DNA of 64,000 bases from Lachnospiraceae bacterium GAM79 (GCA_003584705.1 AP018536.1:744001-808000), one strand, 5' to 3'. Positions 32,966 through 42,754 are shown, numbered from the stretch's first letter. A program made the numbers and translations. The notes: generated from the sequence alone by a model not told the origin.

Positions 32966-34735
32966 ATGGCAACAGAGTTTCTGAATGATGCACGGAAAGA
33001 GATCGAAGGACGGACAGCAGACTTTTACGGGGCACTGAAAGCCTTCTATCAGGGCAACGGGGAAGCGGAACAGAACCTGATGGAGCAGACAACCCAGCCT
33101 TTCTGGCAAAGTCTGCGCCTGAGCAGAAAAAGACTGCAGCAGCGGGAACTGACGGTGGATATGGAGATGCAGGAACCGGTGCAGCCTGCGGATTACGATG
33201 GCCCCAAAAAGGACGGCTATGATTACACCTGCCACCGGACCAAAGCCGTGAAGATGAGACGTACCTATTACCGCAAAGGGAAAAAAATCGCAACCCTGAA
33301 GACACCGGAGATCGTGGAAGCCAATTTTCTGAAAGCGGATGTGCAGGGGGATATGGCGATCTGCCCCAACTGTGGTCATGAAGGAAAATTATCCAGCTAT
33401 ATCGATGGCTGTGATGCCTGCGGAGCAAAGTTTCTGGTCAGTGACTTCGAGACGAAAGTATCCGGCTTCTCGCTGGAAGAGAACGCAAGGCAGAAAAGCA
33501 TTTCCAACTTTATCAAAGCCGGAGTGACAGTAGGAATCGTAGCGGCTGCCCTTGGACTGCTGGCGATCTGTGCGGGCGGCATTATGTTTTTGCTGCTGGC
33601 TTTGGGGAGAAATGGTTATAACGCGGTCAAAGCGGCAGCGGCAATGATGCTTGGTATCGGATTTGCCCCGGTGTTTTTCCAGTCTCTGTTTTTCATGGCG
33701 ATCATATTCGTAGTAATGATTGTTGTAATGGAGAAACATAGAAAGCCGAAGATTCAGGACGAGTCAAAAGTAAAGGCTCTGATCCCCCAATTTTCCACAG
33801 GTAATTTTCTACAGAATCTCGAGTACCAGCTACGGATGATCCACATGGCAGATACCGCAGAGCAGGTGCGCTTTTTCGCAGCCTGTGATCTGACAGGTAT
33901 AGTGGAACGGTATCAGAATGTAGTGGATTGCTGCATCTGCGGCGTACGTTTTCTGGAAGCGGAAGCAGTGGAGGATCGGTACAGATTGGGCGTGGAAGTG
34001 AAAATGCGCCTGACCCAGGATACGGGTAGTAAAATCCGCAACCGCTATGAGAAGCTGCGGCTGGAACTGGAAGGCAGACAGGAGGTCGTGACACAGCATG
34101 GCAAGGCGCTTCGGGAATATAAATGCCCGAACTGCGGTGGCAGTGTGGATATCTTGGGCGGCGGAGTATGTGACTATTGTAATGCAGCAGTGGATTACCG
34201 GAATTTCGGCTGGATCATCACATCCTATAGGAATCTGGGACAGCCGGAGAACCCCTATGCCAAAATACTGGCAGCAGCCCTGGGCATCTACGGGATTATA
34301 CTGGCTTTTAGCCTGGTGCTCATGATCTGTTCCGAGGACGGAAAAGAAACCATGGAGATCTGGCAGAGCATCGGCAGGTCATCGGAATACCTGAAAGCCG
34401 TGAAACAGGATATTGTATATCCGGATGACGTGTTGGACGGTCTCACGGAGACGGACAGTGAGGAAGGCAGATTTGCTTCCGCGAAGACCTATACCTGCGG
34501 AGACAGCGAGGTAGTAAAAGAAGCTTATCATGAAGCCCTTTTAGAGAGAGGATTCCTGGAGATGCAGCAGTATCCGGAAGGCTTCTCCGTGTATAAGATC
34601 GAAGATCCTTCAGAATATATCGTAGACGAAGAAGAGGAGATGTTCTATCTTGTGATCCGCGCAGAAAATGCATCGGAAGGAATTGCGGTGACTGCGACAC
34701 TGGTGGATGAGAACTGGGATCCGGTACAGGAATAA
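32966..34735 (+). CDS. Large membrane protein with two zinc ribbons, Tim44-like middle
   Basis: The 589-residue protein has a helical N-terminus, a first zinc ribbon CPNCGHEG...CDACG (about residues 133-152), and two membrane helices (about 186-212 and 232-255). A soluble domain resembling a Tim44/DUF-type fold follows (FLQNLEYQLRMIHMADTAEQ onward, about 270-380), then a second ribbon CPNCGGSVDI...CDYC (about 389-408), a third helix (about 432-453) and an acidic C-terminus. It may be a stress or envelope sensor, but no function is known to me. A GAGGAG site precedes the ATG. Confidence 0.7.
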   Translation: MATEFLNDARKEIEGRTADFYGALKAFYQGNGEAEQNLMEQTTQPFWQSLRLSRKRLQQRELTVDMEMQEPVQPADYDGPKKDGYDYTCHRTKAVKMRRTYYRKGKKIATLKTPEIVEANFLKADVQGDMAICPNCGHEGKLSSYIDGCDACGAKFLVSDFETKVSGFSLEENARQKSISNFIKAGVTVGIVAAALGLLAICAGGIMFLLLALGRNGYNAVKAAAAMMLGIGFAPVFFQSLFFMAIIFVVMIVVMEKHRKPKIQDESKVKALIPQFSTGNFLQNLEYQLRMIHMADTAEQVRFFAACDLTGIVERYQNVVDCCICGVRFLEAEAVEDRYRLGVEVKMRLTQDTGSKIRNRYEKLRLELEGRQEVVTQHGKALREYKCPNCGGSVDILGGGVCDYCNAAVDYRNFGWIITSYRNLGQPENPYAKILAAALGIYGIILAFSLVLMICSEDGKETMEIWQSIGRSSEYLKAVKQDIVYPDDVLDGLTETDSEEGRFASAKTYTCGDSEVVKEAYHEALLERGFLEMQQYPEGFSVYKIEDPSEYIVDEEEEMFYLVIRAENASEGIAVTATLVDENWDPVQE

Positions 34736-34757
34736 AAATAGAATAAGAAAATGCGAC

Positions 34758-34793
34758 AAAGGGCCCGGAGGAGAAATCTTCCGGGCCCTTTTA
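34758..34793. terminator. Strong GC-rich terminator
   Basis: AAAGGGCCCGGA pairs with TCCGGGCCCTTT around a short loop and ends in TTTT. It separates convergent genes. Confidence 0.9.
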
Positions 34794-34816
34794 GAGGGAA
34801 AGTGTTCGTTGTAAGC

Positions 34817-34960
34817 TTATTGTGTAAGAGGAATTCTGTGGACCACCCTGCGATAGAGCTTCCACAGGAGCACAGCAGGGAAACTGATTGCCAGATATGC
34901 TGTGGATAAAAGTCCGGTAGCACCGCCTACGATTGCAATAATTAAAATTCCGATGTTCAT
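34817..34960 (-). CDS. 47-residue membrane protein
   Basis: A minus-strand frame from ATG 34960 with a GAGGA site nine bases upstream encodes 47 residues. The hydrophobic segment IGILIIAIVGGATGLLSTAY (residues 3-22) continues into a second stretch around AISFPAVLLW and ends in a basic tail (KLYRRVVHR). The ribosome site, membrane profile and position before a strong terminator support a real small protein. Family not recognised. A TATAAT box on the minus strand at 35031-35036 could be its promoter. Confidence 0.6.
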   Translation of the reverse strand: MNIGILIIAIVGGATGLLSTAYLAISFPAVLLWKLYRRVVHRIPLTQ

Positions 34961-35173
34961 GATGGATTCCTCGCTTTTTTGTCAGTCTGTAAAGTGCTTG
35001 CTGATTCCTTCAAAAACTTTACATATCGTATTATAGTAAACGGATCTCCCTGGGTGAATAGTTTTGCCAGACCCTTAACACCATTTTGTCGGGATATTTA
35101 CAAAATCTTTGCAACACGTTTACAGAATCTTAACGGCAGGACTTACGGTCGGGAACGATCCCGGGAGTTAGGT

Positions 35174-35202
35174 TTGCAATAGTAGGGAATATCAAGTATA
35201 AT
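35174..35202 (+). promoter_or_regulatory. Predicted promoter for the UDP-sugar pyrophosphorylase gene
   Basis: TTGCAA (35174-35179) and TATAAT (35197-35202) are spaced by 17 bases. The 34961-35263 gap otherwise contains a hairpin-forming stretch (about 35140-35170, GGGAACGATCCC) and no gene. Confidence 0.7.
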
Positions 35203-35263
35203 AGAGAAAATTGACTGTTGCTCAGAGAAAAATAGTCGGAGAAAATAAAACGGAGGTAGGAAT

Positions 35264-36496
35264 ATGAGTATGACACTGGAACAGGCTAAGGAGAAGCTTG
35301 CTAAGTATGGTCAGGAACATGTTCTGAAGTATTACGGGGAGCTCAACGAGGAAGAGAAGCAGGGAATTCTGGATCAGATCGAAACTACGGATATGAGCAT
35401 TCTGGAAGCTTGCAAGCATAAAGAAGATCTGGCAAAAAAAGGAGTGATCACACCGTTGGCTGCCATGCAGTTAGACGAAATCGAAGCAAACAGGGAGGAA
35501 TTTACCGCAACCGGTATCGAAGCGATCCGACAGGGCAAGGTAGCAGCGGTCCTTCTGGCCGGTGGTATGGGCACCAGACTGGGATCTGACAATCCCAAGG
35601 GAATGTACAATGTGGGACTGACTCATGAACTGTATATTTTTGAATGCCTGATCAATAATCTGATGGAAGTCGTACATCAGGCAGACAGCTGGATCCATCT
35701 GTTCGTAATGACCAGTGATAAGAACAACGATGCGACCATAGCCTTTTTAAAGGAGCATGATTTCTTCGGATATAATGCGGAATATGTGCATTTCTTTAAA
35801 CAGGAGATGGCTGCGGCTACCGATTATGAAGGTAAGATCTATCTGGAGGAAAAGGGCAAGCTGTCCACTTCCCCCAATGGTAACGGCGGCTGGTTCATTT
35901 CCATGAAAAACAATGGCATGCTGGACATTGTACACAGAGAAGGCATTGAGTGGATCAATGTATTTGCCGTGGATAATGTATTGCAGCGAATCGCAGATCC
36001 CTGCTTCATCGGAGCTACTATTCAGAAAAATTGTGTGGTAGGCTCCAAGGTGGTCCGCAAGAATGCACCGGATGAGAAGGTAGGCGTTATGTGCTTAGAG
36101 GATGGCAGACCTTCTATCGTAGAATATTATGAACTGACCGATGAACTGATGAATGCTAAGGATGAGAAGGGAGAACCCGCGTATAATTATGGTGTGATCC
36201 TGAATTATCTGTTCAAGGTACAGGATCTGGAAAAGATCATGGCAGAGAAGATGCCGCTGCATATCGTAGAGAAGAAGATCCCTTATCTGGATGCTGCAGG
36301 AGAGTTGGTAAAGCCGGATACTCCCAATGGTTATAAATTCGAGAGTCTGGTGCTGGATATGATCCATCAGATGGACAGCTGCCTGCCTTTTGAGGTAGTC
36401 AGAAGAAAAGAATTTGCGCCGATCAAGAACAAGACCGGTGTGGACTCTGTGGAAAGTGCCAGAGAACTGCTCACCGAGAATGGTGTGGTGCTGTAA
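35264..36496 (+). CDS. UDP-sugar pyrophosphorylase, eukaryotic UDPGP/UAP type
   Basis: The 410-residue enzyme makes a UDP-sugar from UTP and a sugar-1-phosphate. The nucleotide loop LLAGGMGTRLGSDNPKGMYN (about residues 98-117) and the later GNGGWFISMKNNGMLD and FAVDNVLQRIADPCFIG are typical of the UDPGP family that includes UAP1. Bacterial GalU/GlmU belong to a different family. The usual product is UDP-GlcNAc or UDP-Glc; I cannot decide. The next gene is galE, consistent with UDP-sugar supply. GGAGG precedes the ATG. Confidence 0.88.
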   Translation: MSMTLEQAKEKLAKYGQEHVLKYYGELNEEEKQGILDQIETTDMSILEACKHKEDLAKKGVITPLAAMQLDEIEANREEFTATGIEAIRQGKVAAVLLAGGMGTRLGSDNPKGMYNVGLTHELYIFECLINNLMEVVHQADSWIHLFVMTSDKNNDATIAFLKEHDFFGYNAEYVHFFKQEMAAATDYEGKIYLEEKGKLSTSPNGNGGWFISMKNNGMLDIVHREGIEWINVFAVDNVLQRIADPCFIGATIQKNCVVGSKVVRKNAPDEKVGVMCLEDGRPSIVEYYELTDELMNAKDEKGEPAYNYGVILNYLFKVQDLEKIMAEKMPLHIVEKKIPYLDAAGELVKPDTPNGYKFESLVLDMIHQMDSCLPFEVVRRKEFAPIKNKTGVDSVESARELLTENGVVL

Positions 36497-36671
36497 ACAT
36501 TTCGACAGATTTTCACAACATAAGGTTATTGAGGAATCGATAGAATTACAGTAATCTGATACTGTAAGAAACGAAGAAAAAATTTCATCCGGCTCTGACA
36601 GATGAGAGATTGTGCAGCCGCCATAGTGAACAAATAGTATTGTCCTATGCACGGCGGATAGGAGAGAGTGT

Positions 36672-37688
36672 ATGAGAATTTTGGTAACAGGTGGTGCCGG
36701 ATTCATCGGCAGTCATACCGTAGTGGAATTACAGCAGGCAGGCTATGATGTAGTCGTATTGGATAATCTCTGCAATGCAAGTGAGAAAGTGATCCCCAGA
36801 GTAGAAGCCATCACAGGCAAGAAGGTTCCTTTCTATAAGGCAGACATTCTGGACCGTGAAGCTCTGGAAGAGATCTTCAGCAAGGAACAGATCGACGCAG
36901 TCATTCATTTTGCAGGACTGAAGGCAGTCGGTGAGTCCGTACAGAAGCCCTGGGAATATTATGAGAACAATATTGCCGGTACCCTGACTCTGGTAGATGT
37001 CATGAGAAAACATGGTGTGAAGAGCATTATCTTCTCTTCCAGCGCTACCGTATACGGCAACCCCGCATTTGTTCCCATTACGGAGGAATGCCCCAAGGGA
37101 CAGTGCACCAACCCTTACGGCTGGACGAAATCTATGCTGGAGCAGATCCTGACGGATATCCAGAAGGCAGATCCCGAATGGAATGTGATTCTGCTTCGTT
37201 ACTTCAACCCGATCGGAGCTCACAAGAGCGGTACCATTGGCGAGAATCCCAACGGTATCCCCAACAACCTGATGCCTTATATCACACAGGTAGCAGTCGG
37301 CAAGCTGAAAGAGCTGGGTGTCTTCGGTGATGATTACGATACCCCCGACGGAACCGGTGTACGTGACTACATCCATGTCGTTGATCTGGCAAAGGGCCAC
37401 GTAAAGGCTCTGAAGAAGATTGAGGAGAATGCAGGACTGAAGATCTACAATCTGGGAACTGGTGTGGGCTACAGTGTTCTGGACATCGTGAAGAACTTCG
37501 AAGCAGCTACCGGCGTGAAGATTCCTTACGTGATCAAACCCCGCCGTGCAGGCGATATCGCCACCTGCTATTCCGATGCTTCTCTGGCAGAGAAGGAACT
37601 TGGCTGGAAGGCTGAGAACGGCATCAAAGAGATGTGCGAAGACTCCTGGAGATGGCAGAAGAACAATCCGAATGGATATGAAGAATAA
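36672..37688 (+). CDS. galE: UDP-glucose 4-epimerase
   Basis: The 338-residue SDR enzyme interconverts UDP-glucose and UDP-galactose, and often the N-acetyl forms. It shows the NAD-binding GGAGFIGSH at residue 7, the SSSATVYG serine region and the catalytic Tyr/Lys in [12 protein letters not shown], with a C-terminal half ending NPNGYEE as in GalE. GGAGAG precedes the ATG. It is 175 bases after the pyrophosphorylase gene, probably in the same functional unit. Confidence 0.95.
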   Translation: MRILVTGGAGFIGSHTVVELQQAGYDVVVLDNLCNASEKVIPRVEAITGKKVPFYKADILDREALEEIFSKEQIDAVIHFAGLKAVGESVQKPWEYYENNIAGTLTLVDVMRKHGVKSIIFSSSATVYGNPAFVPITEECPKGQCTNPYGWTKSMLEQILTDIQKADPEWNVILLRYFNPIGAHKSGTIGENPNGIPNNLMPYITQVAVGKLKELGVFGDDYDTPDGTGVRDYIHVVDLAKGHVKALKKIEENAGLKIYNLGTGVGYSVLDIVKNFEAATGVKIPYVIKPRRAGDIATCYSDASLAEKELGWKAENGIKEMCEDSWRWQKNNPNGYEE

Positions 37689-37711
37689 TCTATAGTTTAG
37701 TAAATGGAAAG

Positions 37712-37813
37712 TTAGCATAGCTACGAGCCATGCAGAAATAGAGTGGAACAGCGTCGATGGGAGCTTGCGCACAAGCGACGCTGTTTCGCTCTATTTCTGC
37801 ATGGTTCGTAGCG
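37712..37813. repeat. Palindromic repeat R, copy 1
   Basis: An outer stem, 37721-37744 with 37790-37813, surrounds an inner core GCTTGCGCACAAGCG. A related element lies at 57615-57695. It follows galE and may act as its terminator. Confidence 0.75.
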
Positions 37814-37834
37814 TAGGGCTGTCATGCAAGGGAG

Positions 37835-37869
37835 CCTGCCGCAAACATCCTGTTCATTCCATCCTGTCT
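37835..37869 (-). repeat. Repeat S, copy 1
   Basis: The 35-base segment, read on the minus strand, matches 57429-57463 at 29 of 35 positions. It lies between repeat R and repeat Q here, in the opposite orientation relative to Q. Confidence 0.55.
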
Positions 37870-38016
37870 TTCAATGCTTTTCGAGAAAAAATCACCACCT
37901 TCCGACAATCATTCTTGGAAGGACATTCCATCTGACGTGGGCGTTTTGTGCTTTCTCATAATATCTGTACACTATAGGCATTTCTATTGCTTTGGTGCAA
38001 ATCGCATCAAAATATC

Positions 38017-38165
38017 AAAATCAGTACAAAAAACTTCTAAATCCAACATTTTTTGTACTGATTTTATTATTTTTCCCATTTTAGCGAAAATAAGCTCTTA
38101 TAAAAGGCCAAAATCTCCTGCTTTTGTATTTTTTTAGCAAAAAACGGCATTTTCAATACAAACAG
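38017..38165. repeat. Structured repeat Q, copy 1
   Basis: A perfect 17-bp stem (38017-38033 with 38049-38065) around a 15-base loop is followed by a TTTGTATT...AATACAAA pair. The same plan occurs at 57221-57371 with compensating base changes. No gene is visible between 37689 and 38397. Confidence 0.7.
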
Positions 38166-38300
38166 AACTTCCGGAGTGGTGGCAGCCCATACTACAGCTG
38201 GTTGTTGACATTTTCTTAAAAAGTGTTAGAAGGCAGGGGCAATGCGGACACGATGTCAGCCGGAGATTTTAAGCTGTGGTATGGGATGCTTGAGTATACA

Positions 38301-38329
38301 GTGCAGGAGCAAATTTGAGTGTGAAAAAT
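38301..38329 (+). repeat. Repeat T, copy 1
   Basis: The 29 bases match 48733-48761 with three differences; both contain CAAATTTG and GTGTGAAAAAT. Confidence 0.6.
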
Positions 38330-38397
38330 CTTCGCTTTACATTTAGAAACTTTTTACGTTGATAAGCTTATCATTAAGAGAAAAACTGTAAAGTGCA

Positions 38398-39549
38398 TTA
38401 TTTGCAGACGGAGGAAAATGTCTGTATGGTACGGAACACCTGCTCTACTGTATCCGTCATATTGGTCATGGCATTGTCGGTATGCATAGCCTCATCCAGG
38501 GACACCACGTTCCGCAGAATCGGGAAAAAGGCATCAATGCCCTCTGCGTTGCAGGCAACGGCCTCTTTGACCACGCAGCCTGAAAAAGCAAGTACCGGTT
38601 TTTCATATTTTTTGGCAATCCTGGCAACACCGATGGGAGCTTTTCCCATAACCGTCTGACCGTCAAGGCGGCCTTCCCCGGTGATCACGACATCTGCATC
38701 CCGGATATATTTTTCCAGATGGGTTTCTTCCAGAATGATCTTAATACCGGATTCCAGTGTGGCATTGCAGAAGGTAAGAAAAGCAAATCCCATACCGCCG
38801 GCAGCACCGGCACCGGGATATTTGGCATCGGCATGAGGAAACTGTTCTCTGGCCAGAGCGGCATAATAAGCCAGCCATTTGTCCATCTGCAGGATCATAG
38901 TGGAAGTAGCGCCCTTTTGCGGTCCGTAGATGGCGGAACATCCCTGCTCTCCGCAGAGCGGGTTGGAGACATCGCAGGCTATGCGGAAAGTACATTCCTT
39001 GAGTTCGGGAAGCACATGATCCGTAGTGATGGATTCCAGATCCTCCAGTCCTTTGGCTCCGAAGCGGATCTGATTTCCGTTTTTATCCAGAAAGCCAAAG
39101 CCAAGTGCCTGCAGCATTCCGACACCGCCGTCATTGGTGGCACTGCCACCGATACCGACAATAAAATGCCGGCAGCCATTCTGGATCGCATCTTTGATGA
39201 CTTCGCCTACACCGTAAGTGGTGGTGTTCAGAGGATTCTTTTCCTCTCCGCTGACCTGGGTAATCCCGGCGGCACTGGACATTTCAATGATTGCGGTATG
39301 GGTCTCGTCGACGATGCCGTAAGGACAGACAACGGGGTGACCGGAAGGACCTGTGACCTGCACCTGTGTCATACGGCCGTCACAGCCGTTTACCAGAGCA
39401 TCGACGGTGCCCTCCCCGCCGTCCGCCAGAGGACGGACGGTAATATGTGCATCTTTATAAACACGTTTGATCCCCGTGGCGGCGCTCAAACCCGCCTGCA
39501 TGGAGGTCATACTTCCCTTGAAGGAATCGATAGCTATTACTACATTCAT
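38398..39549 (-). CDS. Glycerate kinase, GarK/GlxK family
   Basis: The 383-residue enzyme phosphorylates glycerate, feeding 2- or 3-phosphoglycerate to glycolysis. Family hallmarks are MNVVIAIDSFKGSMTSMQAG at the start, VRPLADGGEGTVDALV, the central FIVGIGGSATNDGGVGMLQ and VVITGEGRLDGQTVMGKAP. AAAGGA precedes the ATG. It stands alone, divergent from the hydratase gene. If the GH13_18 enzyme at 13491 released glycerate, this enzyme could use it, but nothing here links them. Confidence 0.92.
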   Translation of the reverse strand: MNVVIAIDSFKGSMTSMQAGLSAATGIKRVYKDAHITVRPLADGGEGTVDALVNGCDGRMTQVQVTGPSGHPVVCPYGIVDETHTAIIEMSSAAGITQVSGEEKNPLNTTTYGVGEVIKDAIQNGCRHFIVGIGGSATNDGGVGMLQALGFGFLDKNGNQIRFGAKGLEDLESITTDHVLPELKECTFRIACDVSNPLCGEQGCSAIYGPQKGATSTMILQMDKWLAYYAALAREQFPHADAKYPGAGAAGGMGFAFLTFCNATLESGIKIILEETHLEKYIRDADVVITGEGRLDGQTVMGKAPIGVARIAKKYEKPVLAFSGCVVKEAVACNAEGIDAFFPILRNVVSLDEAMHTDNAMTNMTDTVEQVFRTIQTFSSVCK

Positions 39550-39725
39550 AAGGTTCCTTTCCGCTGCCGCCGGAATTCGGCCGACAACTGTCGTTTTCGT
39601 ATAGATTTTCGGAAAATGGCATAATTTCTGAGGATATTATAGCAACACCGGAACAAAAGAGGAATGGTTCCCGGAGAAAAATAAAATTTAGCGTGGTACA
39701 GTGGCAAAAACATCCTATAAGATCA

Positions 39726-39754
39726 TTGCATCTGAGAAAACAATCCAGTATAAT
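39726..39754 (+). promoter_or_regulatory. Predicted promoter for the hydratase gene
   Basis: TTGCAT (39726-39731) and TATAAT (39749-39754) are spaced by 17 bases. A GTGCAC-atttaga-TGCAC inverted repeat follows near the start point. Confidence 0.65.
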
Positions 39755-39815
39755 GAAAGAAGTGCACATTTAGATGCACATTACGCATAAGAAGTGGAAT
39801 AACAGGAGGACGAGC

Positions 39816-42107
39816 ATGATTCAGTTAACACAGGGCGGCGCTTACCTGGTAAACGGTACGGACATCGTAGCGGATACCCCGGAAGCAGCCAGTCAGATAC
39901 AGGCGAAGACCGGCATTACGATCTCCAAAGAAGAAGCAGCGAAAAACACCATGGCATATGGTATTCTGCAGGAGCATAATACCTCCGGCAATATGGACAA
40001 GCTGAAGATCCGTTTTGACAAGCTTACCAGCCATGACATTACCTTTGTAGGTATTATCCAGACCGCGAGAGCATCCGGACTGCAGAAGTTCCCCATGCCC
40101 TATGTACTGACTAACTGTCATAACTCTCTGTGTGCCGTAGGCGGCACCATCAACGAGGATGACCACATGTTTGGTCTGACCTGTGCGAAAAAATACGGCG
40201 GAGTCTATGTACCCCCTCATCAGGCAGTTATCCATCAGTTTGCCAGAGAGATGTTAGCCGGCGGTGGCAAGATGATCCTGGGTTCCGATTCCCATACCCG
40301 TTACGGTGCACTGGGTACCATGGCTATGGGCGAGGGTGGTCCCGAGCTGGTAAAACAGCTGTTGAACCAGACCTATGATATCAACATGCCCGGCGTGGTA
40401 GCCGTATACTTAAAGGGTGCTCCCGTGAAGGGTGTAGGTCCTCAGGACGTGGCACTGGCTATCATTGGCGCAGTATTCAAGAACGGCTATGTAAAAAATA
40501 AAGTAATGGAATTCGTAGGTCCCGGCGTGGCTTCCCTGAGTGCTGATTTCCGTATCGGCATTGACGTAATGACCACAGAGACCACCTGTCTGTCCTCCAT
40601 CTGGAAGACCGATGACCAGATCCGTGAGTTCTATGAGATCCACGGACGTACCGAAGACTATAAGGAACTGAATCCCGGCCAGGTGGCATACTATGATGGA
40701 TTGATCGAGGTGGATCTGGACAAGATCCGTCCTATGATTGCCATGCCGTTCCATCCCAGCAATACTTACACCATCGAAGAGCTGAATGCGAACCTGATGG
40801 ATATTCTGGATGAGACGGAAAAGCGTGCGAAAGTAAGTCTGGACGGTGCGGTAGACTTCACTCTGAAAAATAAAGTAAAGAACGGCAAGTTCATTGTAGA
40901 TCAGGGTATTATCGCAGGCTGTGCCGGCGGCGGATTCGAGAATATCTGTGCGGCTGCCGACATCCTGAAGGGCAGATACATCGGTGCGGATGAGTTTACT
41001 TTAAGCGTATATCCCGCATCCATGCCCGTATACATGGAGCTGATCCGCAACGGCTGTGCGGCTACCATCTTAGAGACCGGTGCAGTCATGAAGACTGCGT
41101 TCTGTGGTCCCTGCTTCGGTGCCGGTGATACGCCTGCCAATAACGCATTCAGTATCCGTCACTCTACCAGAAATTTCCCGAACCGTGAAGGCTCCAAGCT
41201 GCAGAACGGCCAGATCGCTTCCGTAGCTCTGATGGATGCCCGTTCCATCGCAGCCACTGCAGCCAACAAGGGTGTGCTGACTCCCGCAACGGACTTCGAT
41301 GGAGATTTCGGAAAATACAAATATCATTTCGATAGCAATATTTACAAGAACCGTGTCTTTGATTCCCACGGTGTGGCAGACGAGAGCGTAGAGATCCAGT
41401 TCGGCCCCAATATCAAGGACTGGCCCGCTATGGGGGCTCTGCCTGAGAATCTGGTACTGCAGGTAGTATCCGAGATCCACGATCCCGTAACCACTACCGA
41501 TGAGCTGATTCCCTCCGGTGAGACCTCTTCCTACCGCTCCAATCCTCTGGGACTGGCAGAGTTCACTTTAAGCCGTAAGGATCCGCAGTATGTAGGACGT
41601 GCCAAGGAGATCCAGAAGGCAGAGAAAGAGCGTATGAACGGCGGACATCCCTGTCAGGCAGTTCCAGTACTGAAGGATGTTATGGGTGAAGTAAAGAAAC
41701 AGTATCCCGATGCAAGTCGTGAGAACACCGGATTCGGTTCCACTATTTTCGCAGTGAAGCCCGGAGACGGTTCTGCCCGTGAGCAGGCTGCTTCCTGCCA
41801 GAAGGTATTAGGCGGCTGGGCAAATATTGCCAACGAGTATGCCACCAAGCGTTATCGTTCCAACCTGATCAACTGGGGCATGCTTCCTTTCCTGATCCAG
41901 CCCGGAGACCTGCCTTTCAAGAATCTGGATTACCTGTTCATTCCTGGTATTAAGAAAGCCGTGGAAGACAAGGCCGAGGAAATTAAGGCATATGTGGTAA
42001 CAACCGGAGAAGGCATGAAGGAATTCACCCTGAAGCTGGGAGAGCTGACCGACGAAGAACGTCAGATCATCCTGAAGGGATGCCTGATCAACTATAACCG
42101 AGTGTAA
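39816..42107 (+). CDS. Aconitase-family hydratase
   Basis: The 763-residue protein has the aconitase domains with Fe-S cysteines in [16 protein letters not shown] and [17 protein letters not shown]. Early [21 protein letters not shown] and [20 protein letters not shown] match the substrate-binding region, and a swivel domain lies C-terminal. This long, divergent clade is often named simply hydratase in Lachnospiraceae; the substrate need not be citrate. GGAGG precedes ATG 39816; an upstream ATG at 39774 has no site. The highly biased codon use suggests strong expression. Confidence 0.85.
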   Translation: MIQLTQGGAYLVNGTDIVADTPEAASQIQAKTGITISKEEAAKNTMAYGILQEHNTSGNMDKLKIRFDKLTSHDITFVGIIQTARASGLQKFPMPYVLTNCHNSLCAVGGTINEDDHMFGLTCAKKYGGVYVPPHQAVIHQFAREMLAGGGKMILGSDSHTRYGALGTMAMGEGGPELVKQLLNQTYDINMPGVVAVYLKGAPVKGVGPQDVALAIIGAVFKNGYVKNKVMEFVGPGVASLSADFRIGIDVMTTETTCLSSIWKTDDQIREFYEIHGRTEDYKELNPGQVAYYDGLIEVDLDKIRPMIAMPFHPSNTYTIEELNANLMDILDETEKRAKVSLDGAVDFTLKNKVKNGKFIVDQGIIAGCAGGGFENICAAADILKGRYIGADEFTLSVYPASMPVYMELIRNGCAATILETGAVMKTAFCGPCFGAGDTPANNAFSIRHSTRNFPNREGSKLQNGQIASVALMDARSIAATAANKGVLTPATDFDGDFGKYKYHFDSNIYKNRVFDSHGVADESVEIQFGPNIKDWPAMGALPENLVLQVVSEIHDPVTTTDELIPSGETSSYRSNPLGLAEFTLSRKDPQYVGRAKEIQKAEKERMNGGHPCQAVPVLKDVMGEVKKQYPDASRENTGFGSTIFAVKPGDGSAREQAASCQKVLGGWANIANEYATKRYRSNLINWGMLPFLIQPGDLPFKNLDYLFIPGIKKAVEDKAEEIKAYVVTTGEGMKEFTLKLGELTDEERQIILKGCLINYNRV

Positions 42108-42170
42108 CTATTCAGAGACATGTGACTAACCATCGCAGATGCGTTTCGCGAAGAGAGGCTGAATAGTTAC
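42104..42170. repeat. Palindromic repeat P with AACTATTCAG ends
   Basis: GTAACTATTCAG (42104-42115), which includes the hydratase stop codon, pairs perfectly with CTGAATAGTTAC (42159-42170). Inside is a GATGCG-tttCGC-type hairpin. Relatives occur at 44345-44434 and, partially, at 3501-3510 and 77-109. Confidence 0.65.
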
Positions 42171-42193
42171 AATGAGAAGTAAGGAGAAAAAAT

Positions 42194-42718
42194 ATGGAAT
42201 TTAACAAACCGGTATCCAACCCCATGATGGTGGGATCCATTGAATTATTAAAAGCAGAGGACACCCCGGAACACAGACAGATGTTCCTGGATGAACTGCA
42301 GAAAGCAAAGTTCCTGTCTCCGGTCGTGATCGATCCGGTGCCTGTGCCCGATGAAAACGGCCGGGTGACCATCGCAAGAGATGCCAAAGTACAGTTCCCG
42401 ATGCTGTCCACCGAGGACGGTCGGAAGTTCTTCATGGCGTTCACTGACTGGACAGAGCTAAAAAGGTGGAGAGATGAGGAGAATCAGCAGACTTTCGCCA
42501 TGAACTTTGACGATTATGCGGGAATGCTGCTGCGCAAAGATGCACAGGGCAATATCAGTCCGGCGCTGGGATTCGTGATCAATCCCTTCGGTGGCAACAT
42601 CGTAGTGACCAGAGAAATGGTAGCCAGCATGATCGCAGCAAAGCTGAAAGCAGCCGGCAGACCGGTGCCTCCCGCACCCGGAACCCCTGGCGCTCCCACT
42701 CAGCCCCAACAGCAGTAA
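42194..42718 (+). CDS. SseB family protein
   Basis: The 174-residue protein matches the SseB N-terminal domain: MFLDELQKAKFLSPVVID, VQFPMLSTEDGRKFFMAFTDWTELKRW and a hydrophobic GFVINPFGGNIVVTREMV. A Pro/Gln-rich tail (about residues 155-174) follows. SseB proteins are named from an enhancer of serine sensitivity and their role is unclear. AAGGAG precedes the ATG. It lies behind the hydratase, separated by repeat P. Confidence 0.8.
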   Translation: MEFNKPVSNPMMVGSIELLKAEDTPEHRQMFLDELQKAKFLSPVVIDPVPVPDENGRVTIARDAKVQFPMLSTEDGRKFFMAFTDWTELKRWRDEENQQTFAMNFDDYAGMLLRKDAQGNISPALGFVINPFGGNIVVTREMVASMIAAKLKAAGRPVPPAPGTPGAPTQPQQQ

Positions 42719-42754
42719 ATTAACACTAAATAAAATGTCCATAGCGGACGATAT

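Noticed and set aside
38719..39624. Open frame of 301 codons on the plus strand
   Set aside because: It lies opposite the glycerate kinase gene, which has full family motifs and a ribosome site; the plus-strand product has none.
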